Positions 30,049-39,880 of a DNA stretch of 64,000 bases are shown here, piece by piece. The position numbers and the translations under genes were made by a program. The DNA is taken from contig JAUNBG010000017.1 in NCBI GenBank assembly GCA_030527205.1, positions 1 through 64,000 on the forward strand. The letters are read 5' to 3'. Source of the stretch: Planctomycetia bacterium. Its GTDB lineage: Bacteria; Planctomycetota; Planctomycetia; Pirellulales; Thermoguttaceae. Each line of letters starts with the position of its first letter. Within the stretch, counting starts at the first letter, position 1. The notes under the pieces are model-generated. The model searched no databases. It saw only the letters and a program-made list of their open reading frames with translations, and was not told the origin of the DNA.

Positions 30049-31017
30049 TTAGAACGTTCGATGAAATAAAAGCAAACCATAAATCGGAGACTTTTGAATT
30101 GTTTCAACATTAAAAGAAAATTTTTGAGCTGTTTTGCAAAAAGAGTTTGCAAAAACTGACGCAATAGATCCCGTTGCGCTGACAAGCGATGTTGACGTTT
30201 TGGGATATTTCATAATATTTCGTTCGAAAAAAACCTTTATTCCATATTCAACCAGCGAATGGCAATATTCGGAATCGAAATGAGCGCTGAGAAATTTGGA
30301 AAATTGGGCCAAATAACGATTTGCAAACGGTTTTCGATAAACATTTTCTAAAATGGTCGCAACATCCAGCTGATATTCTTCGGTCAAAGCGGAATGAAGT
30401 TCATCGGGCAACTCTCTTTTTAGGAAATCCGATAACAAATGTTTTCCGAGCCAGGAACCGCTTCCTTCGTCTCCAAGAATATAACCGCCCGCCGAAACGT
30501 TATCGTTGATTTGATGACCGTCATATAAACAAGAATTTGCTCCTGTTCCTAAAATGCAAGCGATTCCTTGTTTTTTCTGAAGAAGTCCGCGAGCGGCTCC
30601 CAATAAATCGGAAAATGTTGCGACGGTTTGAATTTGAGGCAAAAGATTTCGAAATGTTTGTCGCAAGACTTTTCCTTTTTCCTGCGTTGTCAACCCTGCC
30701 CCATAAAAATAAATATCCTTAATTTGGTTAAGATATTTGGTTTGAAATGATTTTGTCTCAAATTCTGATTTCGCTATTTCTTTCGTATCAGAAACATTTA
30801 ATTTTGAGTTGAGTTCCATATTCGAAATCGAAAAAGCTTCAATTTTTAACGATTCAGAAAATAATGCCAAATCAATTTGACTTTTGATATCGTTTTCATT
30901 TTGATGAAAAGGATTGATTCCCGAAGAACTCCATTGAAAAACCTGATCGGATTCTGTTGAGCTCAATATCCAATCAATTTTCGTTGAACCGCTGTCCGCA
31001 AGAAGAAAATATGACAT
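30049..31017 (-). CDS. BadF/BadG-type N-acetylglucosamine kinase-like ATPase
   Basis: The protein has 322 residues of the ASKHA (actin-like ATPase) fold. The first phosphate motif is LLADSGSTKIDWIL, the second is CILGTGANSCLYDG, and GGYILGDEGSGSWLGK is the signature of the BadF/BadG/BcrA/BcrD group that includes N-acetylglucosamine kinases. It resembles the Bacteroides-type putative GlcNAc kinases. It probably phosphorylates an amino sugar during cell-wall or glycan recycling. That role is inference. A longer-than-usual loop (about 65-100) is rich in Ser, Asn and Lys. Confidence 0.78.
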   Translation of the reverse strand: MSYFLLADSGSTKIDWILSSTESDQVFQWSSSGINPFHQNENDIKSQIDLALFSESLKIEAFSISNMELNSKLNVSDTKEIAKSEFETKSFQTKYLNQIKDIYFYGAGLTTQEKGKVLRQTFRNLLPQIQTVATFSDLLGAARGLLQKKQGIACILGTGANSCLYDGHQINDNVSAGGYILGDEGSGSWLGKHLLSDFLKRELPDELHSALTEEYQLDVATILENVYRKPFANRYLAQFSKFLSAHFDSEYCHSLVEYGIKVFFERNIMKYPKTSTSLVSATGSIASVFANSFCKTAQKFSFNVETIQKSPIYGLLLFHRTF

Positions 31018-31177
31018 TTTGTTTCAGTCCCGTTCTAAAAATAACAATTGCATCAATAATAACAATAAAACCAAAAATACCGGAAAAAGAACGACAACTT
31101 TTTATAATACAACCTTAATGATTTTTAGTTAAACTTATATTGAGGCCGGAATGGACAACGGTTTGAATCTAACCATT

Positions 31178-31519
31178 TTATTTCAAAGGCAAAAATTTGA
31201 CCTTAATTCCAGCGCGATCGCATAAAATGGAAAGGCTTTTTGCAAAATAAACGATGCGTTCCGATTTCCTTTTTTTCATTGCATAACGATAAGAAGCAAC
31301 AACGATTTTGACGGGAATAGCTTTTTTATCAATTTTTTCGACAATATCTTTTAAAAAAGCCTCTTCTTGATCTGTTTTGGGATACAGCGAAGCATATAAT
31401 GATTCATAATTCAAAACTTCTAAAGAAAATCCATTATCGACAGCCAAACAGCTGAAACAGCAAGCAGTTCCTCCCAAAAGCAACGTTTTTAAAAATGATC
31501 TGCGATTGATTATTTCCAT
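31178..31519 (-). CDS. Small protein with Tat-like signal, unknown function
   Basis: The protein has 113 residues. The N-terminus EIINRRSFLKTLLLGG contains a twin-arginine motif (RRSFLK) and a hydrophobic core with Cys residues near 20-24. Mature residues are charged and likely helical, ending in KVKFLPLK. A strong GGGAGG Shine-Dalgarno lies five to six bases upstream of the ATG, which supports real expression. I do not recognise a family. Proteins exported by Tat usually fold with a cofactor first, but no cofactor motif is apparent. Confidence 0.7.
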   Translation of the reverse strand: MEIINRRSFLKTLLLGGTACCFSCLAVDNGFSLEVLNYESLYASLYPKTDQEEAFLKDIVEKIDKKAIPVKIVVASYRYAMKKRKSERIVYFAKSLSILCDRAGIKVKFLPLK

Positions 31520-31709
31520 TGATGACCTCCCTGTCCAATTTGGGGTTATTATAATAAATCAGCTGAACATTCCTTTTGTTCTGATTTATAACTTCTTGAA
31601 TCAATCAGCTCTTTCTTATGATTTGGCAATGTTTCCGGTTTTTAAGAAAGAATCAATAATATTTATCGTCCGAATTTTAGTAAAAATTGATACAATATGC
31701 ATAAAACAT

Positions 31710-32681
31710 TTATTCGGCATGATTTTTATAAAGTTTTCGTTCAATTTGAGGAATATAATTCGTCCAAGCCGACCCGGCGCTTGGATCCTCAATAATATGT
31801 TTCTCAAATTCGCATAATTTGGCATCAAGCGAATCAATATAAAACAGGGCGAGCGCTTCAAGGGTCATTGGAACTTTGCTGCTTCCGTTTTCCAGTTCTC
31901 CGTGATGCGAAATAATGAGATGCTGCAAAATCATTGCCATTTCCGCGTTGAAGGATTCGCCCGTCAATTTTTCCGTTTCTGCGATTTTTTTCAAAAGAAT
32001 TTGAACGCCTAAAAACGGATGCCCTAATAATTGACCGGCATCAGTATAGATCAAGCCGTTTTCCGAGGACAGTTCTTCGATTTTTCCAATATCATGCAAA
32101 AAGGCGCCAACGAGAAGAATGTCAGAGTTCAGTCGATTTCCATAAAGGGGAGCGATTTTAATAACCATTTCCATCATATAAAGCGTATGTTCGAGAAGCC
32201 CGCCGGGATAAGCATGATGAAGTTTGATTCCAGCAGGAACAGCACAAAATTTTGCAAGAAAGTCATCGTCAGACAAGAAACAATCGATAAGGTTTCTTAA
32301 ATCAGTCGATTTTAATGTTTTGGTTATTTCTTTCAGACGTTTCAATAAAATTTGCGTATCGATTGTATTGCCTCGGGAAAAGTCTTCTGATGAAATAGAA
32401 GCAGAGTCGACTTTGGAGAGTTTTTTTGCAATAAATTGCAGGTTTCCCAGGAATCGTTGAACCGTTCCTTCGCAGCAAATATAGTCATTGACGCGAAGGC
32501 TTTGGAACTGTTCTTCCGAAACATTCCAAAAGCGTCCCCCCAGCGTTCCTGTTCGATCGCTTATTGCAAACTGCAGATAAAGATTGCCGTTCTTGTTAGG
32601 ACGAAGAATCAACTCGGAAAGTTGATATATTTCATTAATAGCTTCATTCTCTTTGAGTTGATTGATGAAACGCCGACTCAT
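31710..32681 (-). CDS. YhaM-like 3'-5' exoribonuclease (OB + HD domains)
   Basis: The protein has 323 residues. The N-terminal OB-fold (about 15-100, with YLQFAISDRTGTLGGRFW) is followed by an HD phosphohydrolase domain: HHAYPGGLLEHTLYM, LLVGAFLHDIGKIEEL and LIISHHGELENGS. This is the YhaM/CBF1 arrangement, a 3'-5' exonuclease acting on RNA or DNA. I use the ATG at 32681 because AGGAG lies six bases upstream; the frame is open 33 codons further. It is followed by the small Tat-signal gene after 190 bases. Confidence 0.88.
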   Translation of the reverse strand: MSRRFINQLKENEAINEIYQLSELILRPNKNGNLYLQFAISDRTGTLGGRFWNVSEEQFQSLRVNDYICCEGTVQRFLGNLQFIAKKLSKVDSASISSEDFSRGNTIDTQILLKRLKEITKTLKSTDLRNLIDCFLSDDDFLAKFCAVPAGIKLHHAYPGGLLEHTLYMMEMVIKIAPLYGNRLNSDILLVGAFLHDIGKIEELSSENGLIYTDAGQLLGHPFLGVQILLKKIAETEKLTGESFNAEMAMILQHLIISHHGELENGSSKVPMTLEALALFYIDSLDAKLCEFEKHIIEDPSAGSAWTNYIPQIERKLYKNHAE

Positions 32682-33339
32682 ATAAACTCCTGAATTAATT
32701 CGAAAACCTTTAAAATCTGGAAATCTTTTGCAAATAGTATAACTTCTTTTTATAAAAAAGCAACTTGAATTAATCGCCAAGAGAAATTATTTGCCCTTCA
32801 TTTGATTAGTTCATTGTTTTTGATCTTTATTGCCCATTTATATAAATTTTATTAATAAGGAATTCAATGAACCGTCTGGTTCTTATTAATAAGAAAAGTT
32901 TGTTGATTGATTCGTTTGGTTAACTTTTTTGGGCTTTTCGTTTTTTTCGACATTGTTATTTTTTTTAATCGACAGATTTTTTGACTTTCTTCGCCATTTT
33001 CGTTTGACAAAAATGATCAGACAAGTTATAATATAAAATCAATGCAGAAAGTTTTGAATCATTCCAATATTAATGATTTTTATTTTGTTATTATAAAACA
33101 GATTTGGAAATTCAATTTGCTTTTTCTTTGAAATGTCATAAACTTATTATTTCATCTTTTCATAAGAATTATTATTTACTAATATTATATTATAATAGAA
33201 CAAATCGAGTTTGTCATTAATTAATTTCTGTAGAATTGTTCGCTTGTATTTTCGCTCTTTATCATTTGTATGCAATTATTTTTTGTTTGTCTTTGGTTTG
33301 ATTTCAAACTGAACAAATTATTCAAAAGAGGAGAGTAAA
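32682..33339. other. Very AT-rich region with a consensus promoter
   Basis: No open frame is credible here. A perfect sigma-70 promoter lies at 33004-33032 on the plus strand, leaving about 300 bases of AT-rich leader before the gene at 33340. A second TATAAT-like sequence lies near 33187. The leader could include a small RNA or 5' UTR element, but I see no strong fold. Confidence 0.5.
33004..33032 (+). promoter_or_regulatory. Perfect consensus sigma-70 promoter
   Basis: TTGACA (33004-33009), a 17-base spacer and TATAAT (33027-33032) match the consensus at all 12 positions. Transcription would begin near 33040, about 300 bases ahead of the coding start at 33340. Confidence 0.75.
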
Positions 33340-33915
33340 ATGAGTGGAACAAATTTGCACAGATTGCCTGGAACGACGGATGATTTTTCGCCGCTTCCTT
33401 CCCTTCCAAGAGAAATCCGTTCTCGAATATCTGAAACAGCGAGTGAGAACCAGGAAGAATATCATAATGTCAGAATGGTTCGGCGCAATCAGAATATTTC
33501 TCTTGCTAATTGTGCCAGACGACTTGGATTGACAACAGCAGAAGCAAGATATCAGGAACAGCCGTCAACCGATCTTTCCATTTCGCAATTAATGGCTTGG
33601 AAAGACGTTCTTGACATTCCGTTGGTTGAGCTTTTGCCAGAAAATGAAATTCTGAACAATCCAATTCGGAATCGAGCCCTTTTGGTTAAGGTTATGAAGA
33701 CAGCGAAACAGATTCTTCAGACGGCAAAGGAGTCACGAATTCATAATATGGCCATAACGCTGGTCGATCAATTAGTTCATTTAATGCCGGAATTACGAGA
33801 AGTTTCTTCTTGGCCGGAAATTGGTCAAAGTCATGAAAATCGAGACTATGGAGTCGCAGCTTATCGACGTTTTGATGTCGATATTGCAGAGCAAATGGAT
33901 TACGATTCTCCGTAA
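33340..33915 (+). CDS. Helix-turn-helix-like regulator, planctomycete type
   Basis: The protein has 191 residues, with AGGAGAG seven bases before the ATG. The middle region (about 46-105, VRMVRRNQNISLANCARRLG through SISQLMAWKDVLDIPLVELL) looks like an XRE-type helix-turn-helix: an arginine-rich entry, a turn at LGLTTAEA and a Ser-Ile-Ser-Gln recognition-type helix. The C-terminal helices (about 115-160) may mediate dimerisation. Early residues are Pro/Ser-rich and probably disordered. It could be a DNA-binding regulator, but no target site was identified. It stands alone behind a consensus promoter with a long leader. Confidence 0.65.
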   Translation: MSGTNLHRLPGTTDDFSPLPSLPREIRSRISETASENQEEYHNVRMVRRNQNISLANCARRLGLTTAEARYQEQPSTDLSISQLMAWKDVLDIPLVELLPENEILNNPIRNRALLVKVMKTAKQILQTAKESRIHNMAITLVDQLVHLMPELREVSSWPEIGQSHENRDYGVAAYRRFDVDIAEQMDYDSP

Positions 33916-34639
33916 TGTTTTATTTTGCAGTATTTTCAATTGGGGTTTAATTGACATACGAAAGAACAATTTCTTACGATTTTTTTGATGATTGAACTTT
34001 TCTGAACAATTTCTTTTTAGAACTAAGGATTCATTGACTTGCTTGTATCAAAACGATACAGTCAAAAAATGAACTTGGTTTTTCTTTATTTAAGGCTGTT
34101 TTATTTTTAAACATTTGCATTTTTAAACAACTTCTTCGTTTTCAATGTTTGATTTTCCAGCAACGAAATAAAACGTTTCATTGTTCTGCATAAAGCCGAT
34201 AATCATTCTGATTTTGAGCCTTCAATTCGATTTTAACCATTCCATAAAATTTGACAGGAAAAGAAAATTCCAATTCTGCATAATGCAACAAAATAATATA
34301 TTTGCATTGAATATCTTTGAGGCATTTCGTTTTGAATAATTTTAAATATAGAACAAATTCGATTGAATAAAGCCTCGGAAAATGGCGAAACGTCTTTTTT
34401 ATTCTTGCGGAAGGACAACTTTTGATCATATTGGGGGTTCGATTGGGAATAAACGATTGAAAAACTTGAGAAACAAATATCAGACTCAATCTTGTGACAA
34501 TTGAGCGTTTCTTGTTCGCAATCGCTGAATCGAAAGAACGGATTACAGATTACAGAACTCGAAGCCAGACTGTTGTTCAAACTGGCTTCGGAATAATCGA
34601 ACTATAGAGCAGATATTAATTAAACTTCAGAGCAGATTA
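33916..34639. other. Intergenic gap, hairpins only
   Basis: No supported gene is seen. A hairpin CGAAGCCAG/CTGGCTTCG lies at 34560-34590, downstream of purN on the minus strand but without a U tail. A second, GTATC/GATAC flanked by TTGACT/AGTCAA, lies at 34034-34065. Minus-strand frames at 34178-34489 and 34233-34580 overlap each other, lack Shine-Dalgarno sequences and have unusual composition, so I reject them. Confidence 0.45.
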
Positions 34640-35281
34640 TTAACTAATATGAACTTTTCGCCCAACAACCTTGACTCGTTTTTCAGCAATGAGTTGCAAG
34701 GCTTCTGGATAAGCAAGGCATTCGGCGTCATAAAAAACGCGATCATTGAGCGTTTGTGGCGTATCGTTTTCTAAAACGGGCACAACTTTTTGAAGAATGA
34801 CCGGCCCGTTGTCATATTCATTATTAACAAAATGAACCGTACAACCGCTAATCTTAACGCCATAATTCAACGCGCTTTCGTGAACATGTTGACCATAAAA
34901 TCCTTTTCCGCAAAATGCCGGAATAAGAGACGGATGAATATTGATAACTTTATTTTTAAACGCGTCAGGAATATGAAGCAATTGCAGATAACCAGCCATA
35001 ACAACAAACTGAACCCCCGCAATTTTGCATTCCTGAAAAACCGATTCGCTGAATCCCTCACTCGTTTCATATTGGGATCGCTCAATAATCTGAATAGGAA
35101 TGTTGGCCATTTCAGCGAATTGTGTTCCGCTGGCTTGTTTGGAACTCGCAATGACAATCTTGATTTCGCAATCCAATTGATCCGCTTCAATTTTTTCGAT
35201 AAGATTTTTTAAGGTTCTTCCTGTCCCGGAAATCAAAACGGCAATCGGAAGCTTGTTTGTTGGTTTTTTATTCATAATCAT
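34640..35281 (-). CDS. purN: PurN, phosphoribosylglycinamide formyltransferase
   Basis: Transfers the formyl group of 10-formyl-THF to GAR in purine synthesis. Signatures are AVLISGTGRTLKNLIEKI, VMAGYLQLL, INIHPSLIPAFCGKGFYG (catalytic Asn and His) and CTVHFVNNEYDNGPVIL (catalytic Asp). The length of 213 residues is normal. Two ATGs two codons apart could serve, with AAGGA just upstream. The FG-GAP gene ends only 28 bases upstream on the same strand, so purN may be co-transcribed with it. Confidence 0.93.
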   Translation of the reverse strand: MIMNKKPTNKLPIAVLISGTGRTLKNLIEKIEADQLDCEIKIVIASSKQASGTQFAEMANIPIQIIERSQYETSEGFSESVFQECKIAGVQFVVMAGYLQLLHIPDAFKNKVINIHPSLIPAFCGKGFYGQHVHESALNYGVKISGCTVHFVNNEYDNGPVILQKVVPVLENDTPQTLNDRVFYDAECLAYPEALQLIAEKRVKVVGRKVHIS

Positions 35282-35309
35282 TTTTTCCTTGGTTTTCGTT
35301 TCAAAGACA

Positions 35310-37265
35310 TCATTTTTGAATTAAAGGATTCTTCTTATAATAAAAATGGCCATCTTCAGCGCCGATAAAAAGATCGGGAATTCCGTCTTGATTGAAATCG
35401 ACAACGGTTGGGCTTGTACTGTGCCCCTGAATTGGTCTTTGGTCAACAGGGCCGCAATTGAGAAAATAAAAAAGACCGTCGGCTGATTTTGTTTGACGAT
35501 AAAAATCCGCGTTTCGACTGTTGACGAGAATATCGGTCAAACCGTCGCCGTCATAATCGACGACGCAAATTTTACGCCGTCCGCTTCCGCCTGCTTTTTT
35601 ATCATTGAATCGAATCGGATTTCCTGTTTGATCAACAAAAATTCGTTGAGGAGCATGAAGTTTTAACTTTCCTTCCGATTGAAAACGTTCAAAATAAGCG
35701 AAATATCCTTCCTGATCCAACATAAGCAGATCCATCAAACCGTCCCGATTCCAATCATAAGCGACCGGCGTTGTTCGCCATTGAGTCAGCAATTCCTTGC
35801 CGTTGGGCCGAAGCCAACCCCAGGCGAGTTTCGGCTGTTCGGTTTCCCATTCAACTTCGATCGGTTGCGCTTGAGTAAGTTGGGGATTCCCCTTCGAGCC
35901 AATATTTTGATACCAAACGACTTTCCCCCAAATCGAATTAAGAAGAATATCAGGCAATTCGTCTTGATTCCAATCGGCGACGGTTAACGTTGTATATCCC
36001 CATTTGGGTTCGCAAGGACCTTGAATTGATCCATTCGGCCCAGCCATCCAACGAATGATTTCATTTTCGGCAGTTAAAAAGAGAGGGGCTCCCCATTGAG
36101 GAGACTCGACTCCGGGTCCGCTTAAATTTTCATAAAAAACGATATAACCGGCGCTGTTTCCGCAAACGATATCCCAATCTCCGTCCTGATCCCAATCGAC
36201 GCCGCAGGGAGTCGCAAGAGCTCCGCATTTCAAAAAGTCCGCCTGTTGTTTGAAATAATAAGGTTTAAGAAAGACCGGTTTATGATCGTTGAGTTGACCG
36301 GAATTTTCAAAAAAGGCAATTCGACCGTCTTCATCGCCAATAATCATATCAAGGTCGCCGTCTCCGTCCCAATCGAAAGCGACTGGCGTCATCATTGCCA
36401 AATCGACGGCAACAGGCGAACCGTCTTCATGAGTCAGCGTCTCAATTTCAGCATAAACAGGTTCGGTTCGAGTTCCAATATTTTCAAAATAATGAAGCGT
36501 ATCTCGAAATTCGCCGACAATAATATCGAGATCGGCATCGCCATCCCAATCGGCAAAATTAGGAGACGGCCAACCAAAGGTTTCGAGTTTATTTCCTTGA
36601 AAATCCTTTAAGATAAACGGCTTTTCATATTGCGGAGACTCATTGGTTCCGCGATTTAAGGCGAGATAAATATTCCCGCGAAGCGGTCCATTTTGCCATT
36701 CGCCCTTATCGTTATAAGCGTTATCCCAGCCATAATCCGTCCAATCGTCCGTTCCAATGGCAATGTCAATCATATTGTCGCCATTAAAATCGACATATCG
36801 CCACATATTTCCTCGAACGTTGTTTGGATGAACATTTGCCGGAAGATCGGGAATACTGACCGGTTTTTCAACCCCTGTTTGAATAAAATCCGGATATTCT
36901 TTGCCCGGCGTCAGAACGCGAAGTTTTCCTTCAATATAACTCGGTTGAACGTTTATGACCCCTTTACTGAGTCGCTGCGCCGGTTTGAAAAGGGGGCGTT
37001 TGATGTCCTGACCGATATTCTCAAAATAATAGGTTCCATTATAGGGCTGATCTTCGCAACTGACGATTAGATCATTCAAACCGTCTCCATTAACGTCAAC
37101 CGGAACAGGCCAGGACCAAAGACCAACGGCCAAATCAACAATCAATTCCGGATTATTATAGGATACTCGTTCAAGACCTTCTTCGGCCATCAAACAACTT
37201 TTGTCTCCCAAACCGTTCAGCGATAAAATCAAAATGAGAAAAAAAATAATTTGGTATCGAAACAT
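35310..37265 (-). CDS. Secreted FG-GAP/VCBS-repeat protein
   Basis: The protein has 651 residues. A signal peptide spans about residues 1-26. The rest is a beta-propeller made of FG-GAP/VCBS repeats with Ca-binding loops, such as DWDGDADLDIIVGE, DWDGDGDLDMIIGDEDG, DWDQDGDWDIVCGN, DYDGDGLTDILVNS and DFNQDGIPDLFIGAEDG. This gives at least seven blades. A perfect AGGAGG lies six bases before the ATG. Such proteins are typical of planctomycetes and may bind glycans or surface partners. No enzymatic motif is seen. It is the likely first gene before purN. Confidence 0.85.
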   Translation of the reverse strand: MFRYQIIFFLILILSLNGLGDKSCLMAEEGLERVSYNNPELIVDLAVGLWSWPVPVDVNGDGLNDLIVSCEDQPYNGTYYFENIGQDIKRPLFKPAQRLSKGVINVQPSYIEGKLRVLTPGKEYPDFIQTGVEKPVSIPDLPANVHPNNVRGNMWRYVDFNGDNMIDIAIGTDDWTDYGWDNAYNDKGEWQNGPLRGNIYLALNRGTNESPQYEKPFILKDFQGNKLETFGWPSPNFADWDGDADLDIIVGEFRDTLHYFENIGTRTEPVYAEIETLTHEDGSPVAVDLAMMTPVAFDWDGDGDLDMIIGDEDGRIAFFENSGQLNDHKPVFLKPYYFKQQADFLKCGALATPCGVDWDQDGDWDIVCGNSAGYIVFYENLSGPGVESPQWGAPLFLTAENEIIRWMAGPNGSIQGPCEPKWGYTTLTVADWNQDELPDILLNSIWGKVVWYQNIGSKGNPQLTQAQPIEVEWETEQPKLAWGWLRPNGKELLTQWRTTPVAYDWNRDGLMDLLMLDQEGYFAYFERFQSEGKLKLHAPQRIFVDQTGNPIRFNDKKAGGSGRRKICVVDYDGDGLTDILVNSRNADFYRQTKSADGLFYFLNCGPVDQRPIQGHSTSPTVVDFNQDGIPDLFIGAEDGHFYYKKNPLIQK

Positions 37266-37556
37266 TTGCTGCCTCCTAAAAAAGCGTTAATCAAATTTTA
37301 AACAATCAGATCGTTTTGCCGCAAGCGATCAGAGCGATAAATTCGATTTCAATAAACCGCCCTGATCCGTTTTTCTTTGAAGAAAATCGCGGTCCGATTA
37401 TTCATCAAAGGAATTCGAGCAAAATCGATTGGAGGACACGCCTCGCCTTTTCGATGTTCGCCCCCTCGCATTTGGGCTTGCAAACATTAAACCCGGGGGT
37501 TATTAATTGAGTATCAAAATGAAATAAAGTCATCCAACATCAAAACGAAGCAAAAA

Positions 37557-38522
37557 TTAAATTTTGTGCTTTTTATATTCGATAACCTGACAAATGATAT
37601 CATCCAAATTGAATTGAGGATTCCATTGAATGAGTTCCTCGGCTCGTTTTAACGAAGGAACTCGACGCTGCATATCGTCAAAACCAGGTCCATAAGCTTC
37701 ATCATAAGACAAATATTGAATTGTTGAACGAGATTGGCAAAGTTTGACAACCCGTTGAGCAAGATTTTCGATGCTGACTTCTTCATTTGAACCGAGATTG
37801 ATAACTGTTCCGGAAGCCCTTGCTGTTTGCGAAATGCGAATTAATCCTTCAACAACGTCATAAACAGAACAAAAACATCTTTTCTGCTTTCCGTCCCCAT
37901 AAACAAAAATAGGAGCATTTTTCAATGCTGCTTCGACAAATCGAGGAAGAACCATTCCATATTGCCCCGTTTGATAAGGGCCGACTGTATTAAACAAACG
38001 AACAATATAAATCGGCAATGAAGACTGATAATGATGAGCCAGCAAATAGAATTCATCCAGAGCCTTGGCTGTCGCATAAGCCCAACGACGCTTGCAACTC
38101 GGTCCCATAACAACATCGGCGTCTTCGCAAAAGGGAACTTTTTCCGAACGGCCATAAACTTCGCTCGTTGACGTTAATAAAATCGGTTTGCGATATCGCG
38201 CGCAGGCGTCAACAATAACCTCGGTTGGACGAATGATTCGTTGAATTGATTCAACAGGTCGGTCAACAATCAATCGAACGCCAACAGCGCTGGCCAAATG
38301 AAAAACAAAATCATGTTGAGCCATTTCTCGTTCAATTAAAACCGAATCATCGGCGGAAGCAATAATAACTCTCAGGTTGGGATTCGAACTCAAGGACGCA
38401 ATATTATCCCAGCGACCGGTTGAAAGATCGTCGATAATCGTTATTTTCGCGTTCTCATTCAGCAAACGCCGACAAAGATGCGCCCCGATAAATCCGGCGC
38501 CGCCAGTTATAAGATAATTCAT
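37557..38522 (-). CDS. NAD-dependent sugar-nucleotide epimerase/dehydratase
   Basis: The protein has 321 residues of the extended SDR family. It has the nucleotide motif TGGAGFIGAHLCRRL, DDLSTG, and the active site TSTSEVYG with YATAKALDEF (Tyr-x-x-x-Lys). The C-terminal sugar-binding part includes VYGDGKQKRCFCSVYDVV. It looks most like UDP-glucuronate decarboxylase or UDP-glucose 4-epimerase relatives; the sequence does not decide between them. Its product probably feeds envelope polysaccharide or glycolipid synthesis. The gene is monocistronic, with gaps of about 290 and 340 bases either side. Confidence 0.87.
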   Translation of the reverse strand: MNYLITGGAGFIGAHLCRRLLNENAKITIIDDLSTGRWDNIASLSSNPNLRVIIASADDSVLIEREMAQHDFVFHLASAVGVRLIVDRPVESIQRIIRPTEVIVDACARYRKPILLTSTSEVYGRSEKVPFCEDADVVMGPSCKRRWAYATAKALDEFYLLAHHYQSSLPIYIVRLFNTVGPYQTGQYGMVLPRFVEAALKNAPIFVYGDGKQKRCFCSVYDVVEGLIRISQTARASGTVINLGSNEEVSIENLAQRVVKLCQSRSTIQYLSYDEAYGPGFDDMQRRVPSLKRAEELIQWNPQFNLDDIICQVIEYKKHKI

Positions 38523-38863
38523 TTTAGAAAATTCTATTCGTCAAATGGACTTTTGAACATAATTAAAACTTGATTTCAACAAGGAATATCAGAGTCGCTT
38601 AAATCTGATGCCCCCGATTATTGGCGTTCCTGATCCCGAGAACGTCAATAGTTATTGAAGGGGAATAAACAACCTTTGATGAATAATCTGCCCAAGCATT
38701 GATGAGTCTGCCAGGCAATGCTTTTCAACAAGTTTAAACATAAAAATCAAGGCCAAAAAAGATTTGTGTCTCAATTACATAAAAAATACATGAATTGCAT
38801 AAAACAGGTTTCAAAAATCATATTTTGTGCAATTGCAATATTCTGTTCAATTATTCTGTTGAA
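38523..38863. other. Intergenic gap between epimerase and btaB
   Basis: AT-rich with no gene, RNA or clear terminator. It should carry the epimerase promoter (minus strand) and the btaB 3' end. Confidence 0.35.
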
Positions 38864-39628
38864 CTATTCCGTTTTTTGGCCGACAAAAATATAATAGGGC
38901 ATTTTCCACCAAAATAGCGGAAAATAGGGAACGCGAGCTTTTTCTTCGATCAATTCGATTTTTTTAAATTTATTCAAAAGATAAGGGACATGTTCGGTTG
39001 AAGGAAAAACGTTGTCAAAAGCAAACCAAAGAGGCCAGAACGATCTGGTTGCCCAGCCATGTTTGACGTTGTTTTCCAAAGGAAATTTTCGAGAAAGATA
39101 AAAATCAACAACGCCGATTTTTCCGCCTGGCTTAAGAAGCGAATAGGCATGATCAATCGCGGCAAACCAATCTGGAATCATTGTCAAAGAATAGGAAAAA
39201 GTAATAACGTCGAGCGATTTTTCGGCGGGAACCCAAGTTGTTGCGTCAGCATGAACCGTTTCGATATTATTCCAATGATTATTTTCAATGCGCTGCTGAG
39301 CGACCTTCAAAAGCGAAGAGGCTAAATCAACGACATATCCCTTCCTCAAATCATGAATTTCGTTTCCCAAAAAAGCGAGATTTGATCCTGTTCCGCCGCC
39401 CATATCTGCCCAAACTGAATTTGGGGGAGCTCCGATCGTTTTCCAAAGCTGTTCGCGTCCTTTCAAAAGTTTATTTCTGAAACGGTCATAATTGTCCGCT
39501 TGAGCGCCATAAAATTGATCAAGACGGTCGGCATGATTTTTCCCCTTTTTTTTATAACAAACGAGATGAAAAATCGTTTTCAAATCAGAAAAAAAAGGGG
39601 ATTTGTTTTCGGTTGTTGGTTTATCCAT
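38864..39628 (-). CDS. btaB: BtaB-like betaine lipid N-methyltransferase
   Basis: The protein has 254 residues and is an S-adenosylmethionine-dependent methyltransferase. Motif I is VWADMGGGTGSNLAFLG (about 72-88). DVITFSYSLTMIPDW and LLKPGGKIGVVDFYLSR are the later class I motifs. BtaB adds three methyl groups to diacylglyceryl-homoserine to give the betaine lipid DGTS. The assignment rests on the btaA-like gene 250 bases upstream on the same strand, and on the resemblance of the sequence to BtaB. By motif alone it could be any class I methyltransferase. Confidence 0.78.
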   Translation of the reverse strand: MDKPTTENKSPFFSDLKTIFHLVCYKKKGKNHADRLDQFYGAQADNYDRFRNKLLKGREQLWKTIGAPPNSVWADMGGGTGSNLAFLGNEIHDLRKGYVVDLASSLLKVAQQRIENNHWNNIETVHADATTWVPAEKSLDVITFSYSLTMIPDWFAAIDHAYSLLKPGGKIGVVDFYLSRKFPLENNVKHGWATRSFWPLWFAFDNVFPSTEHVPYLLNKFKKIELIEEKARVPYFPLFWWKMPYYIFVGQKTE

Positions 39629-39880
39629 TGTTGTTTATCTGCGTTGTTTATCTTTTTTTAAAAAGAAGATTTTTTTGCTCAATCGGTTATTCCGAAATTT
39701 CATTTTTATAACTCGAACTTATTGAAACCGCGATTCCTGGGAACGCAAGCCTGGCAACAACAAGTTTATTGTAAAAGGGCGAAATCCGCCTGACTATATC
39801 GGTTCGATATAAAACTCTTTTGAACAATAAACAAAAGACCGATTTGTCCATAGCAATGAAATCCGCATAAAAAGTTGATT

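Noticed and set aside
34178-34580. Two overlapping minus-strand frames of 103 and 115 codons
   Set aside because: They overlap each other in different frames, lack Shine-Dalgarno sequences and show Ser/Phe/Cys-rich compositions unlike real proteins here.
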